DNA of 64,000 nt, from NCBI RefSeq assembly GCF_041276405.1, contig NZ_JBGGGT010000002.1, positions 2,269,001-2,333,000 on the forward strand. Direction: 5' to 3'. How positions within the stretch are numbered: the first letter of the stretch is position 1; each line of letters starts with the position of its first letter. Origin of the DNA: Microvirga sp. TS319. GTDB lineage: Bacteria; Pseudomonadota; Alphaproteobacteria; Rhizobiales; Beijerinckiaceae. Below the pieces are notes generated by a model. That model was not told where the DNA came from, made no database searches, and saw only the letters and a program-made list of their open reading frames with translations. Below are positions 45,411 to 54,645 of this stretch, in pieces. A program made the position numbers and the translations under genes.

Positions 45411-46235
45411 ATGGACATATCCCAAGAGCAACACGACAAGCGCGAGCTCGTGCTCAGCCTGCGCGGCATCTCGAAGAATTTCGGCGCCGTTTCCGCCTTG
45501 ACCGATATCGATCTGGACGTGCATGCGGGCGAGGTCGTGGCGCTTGTGGGAGACAACGGCGCCGGCAAGTCGACTCTCGTCAAGACGCTGGCCGGGGTGC
45601 ACCAGCCGAGTTCCGGCTCGATCACGTTCTGCGGGCAACCGGTGACGCTTTCGGATCCCAGCGCCGCGCTCGGCCTCGGCATCGCCACCGTGTTCCAGGA
45701 TCTGGCCCTGTGCGAGAACCTCGACGTCGTGGCCAATATCTTTCTCGGGCGCGAGGTCGGCCCCTACCGCCTCGACGAAGTGTCCATGGAGCTGAAGGCC
45801 TGGACGCTGCTCAACGAACTGTCCGCGCGCATTCCGAGCGTGCGCGAGCCGGTCGCCTCTTTGTCCGGTGGGCAGCGGCAGACGGTCGCCATCGCGCGCT
45901 CGCTGCTGCTGGAACCCAAGCTCATTCTTCTCGACGAGCCCACCGCCGCCCTCGGCGTCGCGCAGACCGCCGAGGTGCTCGACCTGATCGAACGCGTCCG
46001 CGACCGCGGGCTCGGCGTCATCATGATCAGCCACAACATGGAGGACGTGCGTGCGGTCGCGGACCGCATCGTCGTGCTCCGGCTGGGACGCAACAACGGC
46101 GTCTTCGAACCCGACGCCTCCAACGAGCAACTCGTTAGCGCCATCACGGGCGCGGCCAACAATTCAGTTTCGCGTCGCGCCAGCCGGCGTCAGGCGCAGA
46201 GTGGACAATCACCGGCACCGGAGGGACGCCCATGA
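45411..46235 (+). CDS. sugar ABC transporter ATP-binding protein, single domain
   Basis: 274 residues with one ABC domain: Walker A GDNGAGKST, signature LSGGQRQTVAIARSL, Walker B LILLDEPTAALG, H-loop SHNM. CUT2 ATPases such as XylG and RbsA normally have two fused ABC domains of about 500 residues; this protein has only one and must act as a homodimer, as FrcA-type proteins do. It overlaps the permease gene by 4 bases. Confidence 0.92.
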   Translation: MDISQEQHDKRELVLSLRGISKNFGAVSALTDIDLDVHAGEVVALVGDNGAGKSTLVKTLAGVHQPSSGSITFCGQPVTLSDPSAALGLGIATVFQDLALCENLDVVANIFLGREVGPYRLDEVSMELKAWTLLNELSARIPSVREPVASLSGGQRQTVAIARSLLLEPKLILLDEPTAALGVAQTAEVLDLIERVRDRGLGVIMISHNMEDVRAVADRIVVLRLGRNNGVFEPDASNEQLVSAITGAANNSVSRRASRRQAQSGQSPAPEGRP

Positions 46236-47491
46236 CAAAGAGCGCGGAACGGAACGCGCAGACGGCTCCGATGCTCGACCGCAGAGACGAGCGCGTGAGG
46301 CATGCGGAAGGGTTCGGCGACACGGTCCGGGCCTTTCTGGACCGGGTCCGGTCCGGCGATCTCGGCTCGCTTCCCGTCGTCGTCGGCCTCGCGATCATCT
46401 GGACGGTGTTCCAGAGCCTCAACCCGGTGTTCCTGGCCCCCAACAATCTCGTCAATCTCCTGTTCGACTGCTCGACCGTGGGCGTGATCGCCCTCGGCAT
46501 CGTCTGCATCCTGATCGTCGGCGAGATCGATCTGTCGGTCGGATCGGTCAGCGGCTTCGCCTCGGCGCTTCTCGGCGTCACGTGGGTCAACCAGGGCTGG
46601 CCCGTCGCGGCCGCCGTCATCGCGGCGCTCGTCCTCGGGGCCCTGATCGGCGCCGTCTATGCCTTCCTGTTCAATCGCTTCGGCATGCCGAGCTTCGTCG
46701 CCACCCTGGCGGGCCTTCTGTCGATCCTCGGGCTCCAGCTCTATCTTCTCGGCTCGACCGGTTCGATCAACCTCCCCTACGGCTCCCCGTTCGTCGATTT
46801 CGGCCAGCTGCTCGTCATGCCCGACGAGGTCTCCTATATCCTCGCGGCGCTGCCGGGCGTCGTGATGCTCGTGCTCGGCTTCCGGACCGCCGCCCGCCGC
46901 CGCAAGGCCGGGCTGTCGGCCCAGCCCATGACCAGCCTTCTGCTGCGCATCGCCGTCATCACGATCGTGCTGGAATTCATCGCCTATTACCTGAACCTCG
47001 ATCGCGGCATCCCGTGGATGTTCGGCCTGTTCGTCGGGCTCGTGGTGGCGATGAACTATGCGCTGACCCGCACCCAATGGGGCCGTCAGATGCTCGCGGT
47101 CGGCGGCAACCGCGAAGCCGCGCGCAGGGCGGGCATCAACGTCAAGTTCATCTATACGACGGCCTTCATGCTCTGCTCCGGGCTCGCGGCCGCCGGCGGC
47201 CTCCTGGCCGCCGCGCGCCTGGCCTCGGCGAGCCAGCAGGCCGGCACCGGCGACGTCAATCTCAACGCCATCGCGGCCGCCGTCATCGGCGGGACCAGCC
47301 TGTTCGGTGGACGCGGAAGCGCCTACTCGGCCCTTCTCGGCATCATCGTCATCCAGTCGATCGCCAGCGGCCTGACTCTGCTCGATCTCTCCTCGTCGCT
47401 TCGGTACATGATCACCGGCGCCGTCCTCGCCATCGCGGTCATCGTCGACTCGCTGGCACGGCGCTCGCGCGTTTCCCATGGCCGGGCCTGA
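46232..47491 (+). CDS. sugar ABC transporter permease (XylH-like)
   Basis: 419 residues with about ten helices. Diagnostic segments are LVGEIDLSVGSVSGFASALL and, near the C-terminus, GGRGSAYSALLGIIVIQSIA, typical of CUT2 permeases. A hydrophilic N-terminus of about 45 residues precedes the first helix. It forms a homodimeric channel with the adjacent ATPase. Confidence 0.92.
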   Translation: MTKSAERNAQTAPMLDRRDERVRHAEGFGDTVRAFLDRVRSGDLGSLPVVVGLAIIWTVFQSLNPVFLAPNNLVNLLFDCSTVGVIALGIVCILIVGEIDLSVGSVSGFASALLGVTWVNQGWPVAAAVIAALVLGALIGAVYAFLFNRFGMPSFVATLAGLLSILGLQLYLLGSTGSINLPYGSPFVDFGQLLVMPDEVSYILAALPGVVMLVLGFRTAARRRKAGLSAQPMTSLLLRIAVITIVLEFIAYYLNLDRGIPWMFGLFVGLVVAMNYALTRTQWGRQMLAVGGNREAARRAGINVKFIYTTAFMLCSGLAAAGGLLAAARLASASQQAGTGDVNLNAIAAAVIGGTSLFGGRGSAYSALLGIIVIQSIASGLTLLDLSSSLRYMITGAVLAIAVIVDSLARRSRVSHGRA

Positions 47492-47519
47492 GCCATACGA
47501 ACGAAAAGGATAAAATGCC

Positions 47520-48248
47520 ATGGGCGACAAGTTGAACGGGAAAGTCGCGGCCATCACCGGAGCGGCTTCGGGCATCGGCCTCGAATGCTCCCGGATCCTG
47601 CTGTCCGAGGGCGCTCGCGTGGTCCTGATCGACCGGGACGAAGAGGCGCTGAAAGCCGTCTGCGCGGATCTCGGGCCGCAGGCCATTCCCCTGCGGATCG
47701 ACCTGACCGACCCGGCCAGCGTCGCGCGCATGATGCCCCAGATCCTCGATCACACGGGCCAGCTCGATATCTTCCACGCCAATGCCGGCTCCTATATCGG
47801 CGGCGAGATCCTGAAGGGCGATCCCGACGCCTGGGATCGCATGCTCAATCTCAACATCAACGCCGCGTTCCGCTCCGTGCATGCCGTGCTGCCCCACATG
47901 GTGGAGCGCAGAACAGGCGACATCATCGTGACGAGCTCCATCGCGGGCCTGGTCCCGGTCGTGTGGGAGCCGATCTATACCGCCTCCAAGCATGCCGTTC
48001 AGGCCTTCGTGCACACGGTGCGGCGGCAGGTCGCGCCGCATGGACTGCGCGTCGGCGCGGTCGCTCCCGGCCCCGTGGTGACGGCCCTCATCAAGGATTG
48101 GCCGAAGGAGAAGCTCGATGCGGAACTGGCGGCCGGCGGCCTGATGCAGCCCGTCGAGGTCGCCGAGGCCGTGCTGTTCATGCTCACGCGGCCCATGACC
48201 GTGACCATCCGCGATCTCGTCATCCTGCCGCAGAGCAACGATCTCTAA
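47520..48248 (+). CDS. SDR family pentitol dehydrogenase (probably ribitol 2-dehydrogenase)
   Basis: 242 residues. Classical [24 protein letters not shown], Ser in [19 protein letters not shown] (catalytic Tyr and Lys) and [16 protein letters not shown]-type site before the ATG. It sits between an XylF/G/H-type transporter and a D-ribulokinase-like kinase, which fits oxidation of ribitol to D-ribulose. L-arabitol or xylitol are alternatives; specificity cannot be read directly. Confidence 0.85.
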   Translation: MGDKLNGKVAAITGAASGIGLECSRILLSEGARVVLIDRDEEALKAVCADLGPQAIPLRIDLTDPASVARMMPQILDHTGQLDIFHANAGSYIGGEILKGDPDAWDRMLNLNINAAFRSVHAVLPHMVERRTGDIIVTSSIAGLVPVVWEPIYTASKHAVQAFVHTVRRQVAPHGLRVGAVAPGPVVTALIKDWPKEKLDAELAAGGLMQPVEVAEAVLFMLTRPMTVTIRDLVILPQSNDL

Positions 48249-48309
48249 TTCATGTTTGTCGGCGCAGGCCGATCCCGCTCCCGTTCCTTCTCCGGATGAT
48301 TGAACCGCC

Positions 48310-49917
48310 ATGGCAAAGCATTTTCTCGGCATCGATGTCGGCACCGGCAGCGCCCGCGCCGGCCTCTTCGACGACCAGGGTACTCTCCTCGCCGCCGCCA
48401 AGGCCGACATCGCGATCTGGCAGGAAGCAGGCGGCATCGTGGAGCAGTCGAGCACCGACATCTGGCGCGCCGTCTGTTCCTGCGTGCGGGACGCCGTGTG
48501 GAAAGCGGCCGTGCCGCCAGAGAGCGTCGCGGGCATCGGCTTCGACGCAACCTGTTCCCTCGTGGTCCTGGGCGCGGGTGGCGAGCCTTTGCCGGTCGGC
48601 CCGTCCGGGGAGCCCGAGCGCAACATCATCGTCTGGATGGATCACCGCGCGACAGAGCAGGCGCGCAGGATCAACGCCACGGGCGAGTCCGTGCTGAACT
48701 ACGTCGGCGGGTCGATCTCGCCGGAGATGGAAACGCCGAAACTGCTGTGGCTCTCCGAGAACATGCCCCAGACCTTCACGGGCGCGTGGCAGTTCATGGA
48801 TCTCGCCGATTTCCTTACCTGGAAGGCAACGGCGAGCCTCGCGCGATCGACCTGCACCGTCACCTGCAAATGGACCTATCTGGCGCATGAAAACCGCTGG
48901 GACGAAGGCTATTTCCGACAGGTGGGGCTCGGCGCCCTCGCCGACGAAGGCTTCAGCCGTATCGGAACCGAGGTCGTGCCGGGCGGCACCGCGCTCGGCG
49001 GCGGCCTGACCGCGGAGGCGGCCGCCGATCTCGGCCTTAAACCCGGGACGCCCGTCGCCGCGGGTCTGATCGATGCCCATGCGGGCGGCGTGGGTACGGT
49101 CGGCGCGCGCGGCAACGTGGGCAGCATCCTCACGCGCATGGCCTATGTGTTCGGCACGTCGGCCTGCACCATGTCCTCGACCCGCGAGCCCGCGTTCGTA
49201 CAGGGCGTGTGGGGCCCCTACTACTCCGCCATGATCCCGGGCCTCTGGCTCAACGAAGGCGGTCAATCGGCGGCGGGCGCGGCCATCGACCATCTCGTGC
49301 GAATGCATCCCGCCTCGCATGAGGCCGCAAGGATCGCCCGCGAGAACGGCACCAGCCTGAGCCATTGGCTGTCGCTCCAGGCCGAGCGGCGCGGCGGCGC
49401 GGCGGCCCTGTCGGACCTCGTCGGCGAAGTCCATGTGGTGCCGGAATTCCTCGGCAACCGGGCTCCTTTCGCGGATCCCGAGGCCCGGGGCGTGATCGCC
49501 GGGCTCGGCATCGACAGCGATCTCGACAGCCTGATCGCGCTCTATCTCGCGGGTATCTGCGGACTGGGCTACGGCGCCCGGCAGATCGTGCAGGTGCTCG
49601 CCGAGAAAGACGTGGCGATCGACACCATCGTGGTCAGCGGCGGCGCGGGCCAGAGCCCGTTGGTGCGCCAACTCCTCGCCGACACCACCGGAAAGGTCGT
49701 CGCCGCGCCGGTCTCCCAGGAGCCCGTTCTTCTCGGCTCCGCCATTCTCGGCGCCGTCGCGGCGGGCCGCTATTCCGATATCGACGCGGCCATGGCATCC
49801 ATGTCCGCCATGGGGGAGACCTATCAGCCGAATGCGTCGGCGACCGCATGGCACGAGAAGAGGTTCAAGGCCTTCGAGATGCTGCAGCAGGTCGCAAAGG
49901 CGATCAGAACGCACTGA
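48310..49917 (+). CDS. FGGY-family carbohydrate kinase (D-ribulokinase-like)
   Basis: 535 residues, full length. N-terminal ATPase fold GIDVGTGSARAGLFDDQGTL, the FGGY segments IVWMDHRATEQA and GLIDAHAGGVGTVGA, and C-terminal VVSGGAGQSPLVRQLLADTT with the adenine-binding GG. The YDR109c/ribulokinase branch phosphorylates D-ribulose. It is the last gene of the operon, completing import, oxidation and phosphorylation of a pentitol; D-ribulose-5-phosphate then enters the pentose phosphate pathway. Confidence 0.9.
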   Translation: MAKHFLGIDVGTGSARAGLFDDQGTLLAAAKADIAIWQEAGGIVEQSSTDIWRAVCSCVRDAVWKAAVPPESVAGIGFDATCSLVVLGAGGEPLPVGPSGEPERNIIVWMDHRATEQARRINATGESVLNYVGGSISPEMETPKLLWLSENMPQTFTGAWQFMDLADFLTWKATASLARSTCTVTCKWTYLAHENRWDEGYFRQVGLGALADEGFSRIGTEVVPGGTALGGGLTAEAAADLGLKPGTPVAAGLIDAHAGGVGTVGARGNVGSILTRMAYVFGTSACTMSSTREPAFVQGVWGPYYSAMIPGLWLNEGGQSAAGAAIDHLVRMHPASHEAARIARENGTSLSHWLSLQAERRGGAAALSDLVGEVHVVPEFLGNRAPFADPEARGVIAGLGIDSDLDSLIALYLAGICGLGYGARQIVQVLAEKDVAIDTIVVSGGAGQSPLVRQLLADTTGKVVAAPVSQEPVLLGSAILGAVAAGRYSDIDAAMASMSAMGETYQPNASATAWHEKRFKAFEMLQQVAKAIRTH

Positions 49918-50010
49918 TCGAAAGCGCCTTCCGACTGCGCCAAATCGTGAGCGCAAGCCAGCCTTCGAGGCTTTGACAAGGGCGGTGTCTGCCCTCGAGT
50001 ATCGGACTGA

Positions 50011-50125
50011 GCGCATCGCTCTTTACGAAAAACCGGGTCCACTTTTTCGCACGATGCTCCGTTCTTGGACTGAGCGCATCGTTCTTGACGAAAAACCGGG
50101 TCCACTTTTTCGCACGATGCTCTAG
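50011..50125. repeat. tandem pair of palindromic repeats
   Basis: Two copies 63 bases apart of GCGCATCGnTCTTnACGAAA, CCGGGTCCAC, TTTTTCGCACGATGCTC. The right border is CTAG. Confidence 0.92.
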
Positions 50126-50173
50126 TTTGCAGGCAGACACCCATCCATCAAAGCTTCGAAGAAGGAGGCGCCG

Positions 50174-50440
50174 TTGCACCGCGTCATGGCCGGCATTGTC
50201 TTTATCGGTTTCAGCATCGCCTGCTCGGGTTCGGCCTTCAGCGCCGACAACACGCGCGCCCAGCACCGGAACTGGATGCGGAAACTCGACACCCCTGGCG
50301 GAACCCTGCCCGAGTCGCTCCAGGCGATCCTCAGCCGCGAGGAATCGGAGGCTCGCGTGCCGGATGGCACGACCGCCCAGCACCGGTCATGGATCAGGAA
50401 GCTCCAAATCTCGCATCAGACGAGCGGCACTGCGCTTTAG
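50174..50440 (+). CDS. small secreted protein with internal repeat
   Basis: 88 residues from a TTG at 50174 because GGAGG stands 5 bases before it; an ATG at 50186 would drop four residues. A signal peptide (about 1-23, AFSADN) precedes two copies of an AQHRxWxRKL motif, AQHRNWMRKL near 30 and AQHRSWIRKL near 69. No family was recognised. The TAG stop adjoins a palindromic repeat. Confidence 0.68.
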   Translation: MHRVMAGIVFIGFSIACSGSAFSADNTRAQHRNWMRKLDTPGGTLPESLQAILSREESEARVPDGTTAQHRSWIRKLQISHQTSGTAL

Positions 50441-50758
50441 CGCATCGTGCGAACCCAGCGGGCCGCGCTACAGCGTCGGGCGTGACATCGAACTCACGTC
50501 CGACGCTATAAGTCTATGGTCGTGAGCATCTTTCCACGCAAAACCGGTGCCCACTTCTACGTTCGATGCTTTTGATCTTGAGCATCTTTCCACGCAAAAC
50601 CGGTGCCCACTTTTGCGTTCGATGCTCTAGCGAAAAGCGGACCCGGTACTCGCTGACGCGGCCCTTCGGGTCCGCTCGCAACGATGCGCTCTTTCCAAGA
50701 CGGGAGCATCGGATTCAATCCCACACGTAGGTTGCGTCCGATGCTCGAGCCTGTCAGC
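50438..50758. repeat. array of about five diverse palindromic repeats
   Basis: In order: TAGCGCATCGTGCGAACCCA with CAGCGGGCCGCGCTAC; GCGTCGGGCGTGACATCGAA to CGTCCGACGC; two GAGCATCTTTCCACGC...GATGCTnT units (50525 and 50580); CTAGCGAAAAGCGGACCC to GATGCG; and GAGCATCGGATTCAATCC to TCCGATGCTC. It fills the 50441-50763 gap. Confidence 0.9.
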
Positions 50759-50763
50759 TCGCC

Positions 50764-51198
50764 TCAGGCGGATTGCGGCTCCGTGGCGACGGGTTCGCGC
50801 ACCTGCAGCACCGTCAAGCGCTTCTTGTCGCCGTTACGGGTGGTCCAGTCGATCGACTTGCCGACGGGAAGCCCGATCAGGGCCGTCCCGATGGGGGTCA
50901 GAATCGAGATCCGTCCCCGGGCGATATCCGCCTCGTTCGGATAGACGAGGGTGACTGTCTGCACCCTGCCGCTCACGTCGTCGCGGAACTCGACTTCGCA
51001 GCCCATGCAGACGATATCGGTCGCGCTGCGTCCCTTGGGGAGGACTTGAGCGCGGTCGATCTCGTCGGCCAGCTCTGCGGCCATCTCCGGCATCGTGTGC
51101 GAGGCGGCATCCGCGAGCGTCGACAGCTTCTCATGGTCGGTCGCGGTCAGTGTGATCCGTGGCTTCGAGCTGCCTGTGGTCTTCTTGGTCACTGTCAT
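50764..51198 (-). CDS. rnk: nucleoside diphosphate kinase regulator (Rnk; GreA/B-like)
   Basis: 144 residues. A short N-terminal helix pair (LTATDHEKLSTLADAA) is linked to a GreA/GreB C-terminal domain: MGCEVEFRDDVSGRVQTVTL, VYPNEADIARGRISILTPIG and TALIGLPVGKSIDW. Rnk binds RNA polymerase through this domain but lacks the long coiled-coil needed for transcript cleavage. It is preceded, 30 bases upstream, by a small Pro-rich gene on the same strand. Confidence 0.9.
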   Translation of the reverse strand: MTVTKKTTGSSKPRITLTATDHEKLSTLADAASHTMPEMAAELADEIDRAQVLPKGRSATDIVCMGCEVEFRDDVSGRVQTVTLVYPNEADIARGRISILTPIGTALIGLPVGKSIDWTTRNGDKKRLTVLQVREPVATEPQSA

Positions 51199-51228
51199 TC
51201 TCCTGGTTCTGTTGTGGGCCGATGCGGA

Positions 51229-51399
51229 TCACGCCGCGCTCGGTCCGGGATCGTTGTTGTCGTCGTCGGGTTGAGCCGGTTCGCGGGTCGTGTCCGGCAC
51301 CGGACGCTGCCGCGGGACGAAGCGGATCACGTTTCCGCCGGGCTGCTCGGTCTCCTGGGGAATCGGCTCCGGTTTGGGGTCTTCTCGGGAATGATGCAC
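51229..51399 (-). CDS. small proline-rich hypothetical protein
   Basis: 56 residues from a GTG at 51399 with GGAGAT upstream. The frame is open further, but that part is unlike protein. HHSREDPKPEPIPQETEQPG, then NVIRFVPRQRPVPDTTREPA and an acidic tail. It resembles short disordered proteins with an NVIRF core found beside regulators in Hyphomicrobiales. Function is unknown. Confidence 0.45.
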   Translation of the reverse strand: MHHSREDPKPEPIPQETEQPGGNVIRFVPRQRPVPDTTREPAQPDDDNNDPGPSAA

Positions 51400-51856
51400 G
51401 GCACGATCTCCAAGGTGTCGAGTGCGGGTCTCAGCAAGGGCCGTCCGGAGAATCTGTCCCAGGAAAGCGGATGAAGGGGGGCCTGCGTCGCCACGCATGG
51501 GATGTCGGTCCGGACCGCTGTCCAGACTCGCTGGATGCACGGACTTACGCTCCGCCAGGCGGAGCACGCGTTTGAAGAAATGATGAAGCATACCGCCGCA
51601 CCGGATGCACCGGCATCCGGCCTCACAAGACGTCCGAAGGTCGAGGGATCTTGAAGTCCAGCTATCGTGGAACGCCCCGAACTCGGAGCGCGGATATGCG
51701 TCGAGCCCGGGGCTACTTGCCCGCGATGAGGTTGCCTGACCGGTGCAGGCCGCGACGGATGTGTGCGAAGCTCAACATGATGCCTGATGCTCGTACAGAT
51801 TGGGGCGCTTGTCAAATCGTGCGCCGGCGGCAGGTCCGGGGAGCTCTAACCCGAAA
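51400..51856. other. intergenic region without a supported gene
   Basis: Several open frames on both strands lack start signals and motifs. Together with the repeats at 51857-52066 it makes a 660-base non-coding interval. Confidence 0.4.
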
Positions 51857-51962
51857 GAGCAAGGTCCGGCCGGTTTTTCGCCAAAACGATGCGCTCTTTC
51901 CAAGAACGGAGCATCGGATCGATCCCAAAAGTGCAAATCCACTTCCCGCGTCCGGTGCTCTA
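51857..51962. repeat. composite palindromic repeat
   Basis: AGAGCAAGGTCCGGCCGGTT, TTTCGCCAAAACGATGCGCT, CTTTCCAAGAACGGAGCATC, then GATCCCAAAAGTGCAAATCC, CGCGTCCGGTGCTCTAG. Its right CTAG is shared with the next element. Confidence 0.85.
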
Positions 51963-52066
51963 GAGCCTTTTCCGCAAAAGTGGATGCCGGTTTTGCGAAG
52001 AAAAGGCGTCTTTCTCAAACAACAAATGCCTTTTCCGTGAACCGAAGTTCATGGAAAAGGCTCTAG
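51960..52066. repeat. 107-base element with perfect 14-base terminal inverted repeats (MITE-like)
   Basis: CTAGAGCCTTTTCC at the left and GGAAAAGGCTCTAG at the right are perfect inverses. The centre contains CGCAAAAGTGG and CCGGTTTTGCG, a hairpin typical of this window's repeats. It has no coding capacity. The right CTAG contains the TAG stop of the convergent pseudouridine-synthase gene. Confidence 0.85.
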
Positions 52067-52890
52067 GTCGCGTTTCTTGCCGTGCCCCGGGACGCGTTCC
52101 TGCCTGTCGGGCCGCTGAAGGTACGGGCCGGCGTGTCGAGCCGGGCCTTCTCGTCCGCCGTGAGATGACGCACCGAGCCCCGCGCGAGATCGCCCAGCCG
52201 CACGCCGCCCACGTCGATGCGGACCAGACGAACGACCTCCGCCCCGACAGCGGCGAGCAGACGGCGGATCTGACGATTCTTGCCTTCGTTGAGGACGATC
52301 TCGAGCCACGCGTTGCGCGTGCCGTTCCGAAGCACACTCGCGCCCTTCGCGACTAGGCGCTCCCCGTCGAGCACCATGCCCTCCAGGATCGGCTCGAGCG
52401 CGGCCTGTTCCAGCCTGCGGTCGATCTGCACATGGTAGGTCTTTTCGACGTTCGACGCGGGATCCAGCACCCTCTGGGCCCAGCGGGTGTCGTTGGTCAT
52501 GAGCAGCAATCCCTCGCTCGCCTTGTCGAGGCGACCGACGGGCGTGAGGAACGGGAGATCGAGCCCCTCCAGGCAATCGTAGACCGTGGCCCGCTCCTGG
52601 GGGTCGTCGCGGGTCGTGACGAGTCCGCGCGGCTTGTTGAGCATCACGTAGACCTTGCGCTCGGCCGCGACGGGCTGGCCGTCGACCGCGATGCGGGCGC
52701 GTCCGGGATCGACCCGGACGCCGGGGTTGCGCGCAATCCGGCCATCGACGCGCACGCGTCCCTCGGCGATCAGCGCCTCGGCTTGAGTCCGCGAGCAGAA
52801 TCCGAGCTTCGACAGGGCGCGCGGCAAGCTGACCACCGCGTCGGAATGACGCCATGGCCCGCCCGCGCCCCGCGATCGGGGCGGTTTCAT
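52063..52890 (-). CDS. rRNA pseudouridine synthase (RsuA/RluB family)
   Basis: 275 residues from the ATG at 52890. S4 RNA-binding domain ([20 protein letters not shown], about 21-65), then the catalytic block [19 protein letters not shown] with the conserved aspartate, and the C-terminal [16 protein letters not shown]. It isomerises a specific uridine in 16S or 23S rRNA; RluB-like is more likely, but the target cannot be fixed. The TAG stop is within the terminal inverted repeat of the 51960-52066 element. Confidence 0.9.
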   Translation of the reverse strand: MKPPRSRGAGGPWRHSDAVVSLPRALSKLGFCSRTQAEALIAEGRVRVDGRIARNPGVRVDPGRARIAVDGQPVAAERKVYVMLNKPRGLVTTRDDPQERATVYDCLEGLDLPFLTPVGRLDKASEGLLLMTNDTRWAQRVLDPASNVEKTYHVQIDRRLEQAALEPILEGMVLDGERLVAKGASVLRNGTRNAWLEIVLNEGKNRQIRRLLAAVGAEVVRLVRIDVGGVRLGDLARGSVRHLTADEKARLDTPARTFSGPTGRNASRGTARNAT

Positions 52891-52912
52891 GATGATGATG
52901 GACCCTCGGCTC

Positions 52913-54175
52913 TCAGCTCGTGAAGAACTGCTGCGTTCCATGCGCCTCGATGGCGCCGGCGAGGCGGGAGAGCGCATGCACATAGGCGGCGCTGCGCAAG
53001 GAGGTCCCCTTGTCCTGAGCGAGCGACCAGATCGCCTGGCCTTCCCGCTCCATCATCGTCTGCAGCCGCGCATGAACCTCGTCGACGGTCCAGTAATAGC
53101 CCTGCCGGTTCTGCACCCATTCGAAGTACGAGACGGTGACGCCGCCCGCATTGGCCAGGATGTCGGGAAGAACGATGACGTTCTTGCGCGTCAGGATCGC
53201 GTCCGCTTCGGGCGTGATCGGACCGTTGGCGAGCTCGAGGACGACGCGGGCCTTCACGCCTTCGGCATTGCCCTCGTGGATCATGTCCTCCAGGGCCGCC
53301 GGAACGAGGACATCGCAATCGACGGAGATCAGCTCCTCCGCCGGCAGCGATGAGACGCCGTCCGATCCCGCGAGGGCCGTGACGCTCCCCTGCCCCTTGG
53401 CGGCGAGCAGCTTGCCGACATCGAGGCCCGTCGGGCAGTGAATCGCCCCCTTGGAGTCGGAGACCGCGACGATCTTGTATCCGTCCTCGCCGAGGAGCCG
53501 CGCAATATGCTGGCCCGCATTGCCGAAGCCCTGGATGGCGACCCGGGCGCCGGGCGCCAGCCCGAGCTGCCGCGCCAGGTGCCGGACGAGATAGTATCCG
53601 CCGCGCGCCGTGGCGTCGTCGCGCCCGAGCGAGCCGCCCAGGGCGATGGGCTTGCCCGTGATCACCGCCGGCGTCGCGTCGCCGACGATGGAGGCGTATT
53701 CATCGGCCATCCAGCCCATGATCATGGAATTGGTGTAGACGTCGGGCGCCGGAATGTCGCGGTCGGGCCCGATGATCTTCGAGAAGGCCTGAATATAGGC
53801 GCGCGACAGGCGCTCGAGCTCGGCCTTCGAGAGCGTGTGCGGATCGACCCGCACGGCGCCCTTGCCCCCGCCGTAAGGCAGGTTCATCACGGCGCATTTG
53901 AAGGTCATCCAGAATGCAAGCGTCTCCACTTCCTCGATCGTGGAGTCGGGGTGGAAGCGGATGCCGCCCTTCGTGGGGCCGCGCGTATCGTCATAACGGC
54001 AGCGCCAGGCCATGAAGGATTTGCGGGAGCCGTCGTCCATGCGGATCATCAGGCGGACTTTCGTCGTCTCACGCGGATATTTCAGTTTTTCCAAGACGTC
54101 CGCATCGAGATCGAGGTGCCGGGCTGCCTCGTCGAGGCGGGTCAGTGCCTGGTCCAGCATGGAGGCTGCTTGCAA
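52913..54175 (-). CDS. gdhA: Glu/Leu/Phe/Val dehydrogenase (glutamate dehydrogenase)
   Basis: 420 residues, standard for the hexameric GDH class. The N-terminal domain has [11 protein letters not shown] and the active-site lysine in [14 protein letters not shown]. The NAD(P)-binding domain has the dinucleotide motif [14 protein letters not shown] and, later, [20 protein letters not shown]. It interconverts glutamate and 2-oxoglutarate. The coenzyme preference cannot be read with certainty. Confidence 0.94.
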   Translation of the reverse strand: MQAASMLDQALTRLDEAARHLDLDADVLEKLKYPRETTKVRLMIRMDDGSRKSFMAWRCRYDDTRGPTKGGIRFHPDSTIEEVETLAFWMTFKCAVMNLPYGGGKGAVRVDPHTLSKAELERLSRAYIQAFSKIIGPDRDIPAPDVYTNSMIMGWMADEYASIVGDATPAVITGKPIALGGSLGRDDATARGGYYLVRHLARQLGLAPGARVAIQGFGNAGQHIARLLGEDGYKIVAVSDSKGAIHCPTGLDVGKLLAAKGQGSVTALAGSDGVSSLPAEELISVDCDVLVPAALEDMIHEGNAEGVKARVVLELANGPITPEADAILTRKNVIVLPDILANAGGVTVSYFEWVQNRQGYYWTVDEVHARLQTMMEREGQAIWSLAQDKGTSLRSAAYVHALSRLAGAIEAHGTQQFFTS

Positions 54176-54388
54176 TCTATCTTACTCCTGTCATTTGTTT
54201 CAGATCGGGCAGGTTGCCGTTACGGAGCCTTAATGGCGGCTTCCGCTTTAAAGCGCAACAGCTTCGGGTCGTTTCCCGGCTACGGAAAACGCATGGCAGC
54301 CAGGACAATTCGCGGCCGGAAAGCGGCCAAGCCTCCCCGCCGGGCAACCTGTTTCGAGACGATGCCGCACAGAACGGGGGCAGCATCG

Positions 54389-54541
54389 GAGGCGACATCG
54401 AGCCCATCTCCGATGCTGTATGTCTGTGTTCTCAAGCATCTTTTCACGCAAAACCGGTATCCACTTTTCACGTTCGATGCTCCTTGGTCTTGAGCATCTT
54501 TTCACGCAAGACCGGTACCCACTTTTCACGTTCGATGCTCA
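54389..54541. repeat. array of three palindromic repeats
   Basis: GCATCGGAGGCGACATCGAG to CTCCGATGC, then two GAGCATCTTTTCACGC (first copy CAAGCATC), AAAACCGGTA, CCACTTTTCACGTTCGATGC units at about 54434 and 54491. The remainder of 54176-54645 is spacer containing the gdhA promoter region; no gene was seen. Confidence 0.92.
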
Positions 54542-54645
54542 AGGCTCCCGGGGTCGGGTTCGCACGGCCGCGCTTCCCGTGTCGACGGCCAGGCTTAACC
54601 GTGAGATGATCCCGAAAAGGGGCGATCGACTTCTGCGGTGACATC

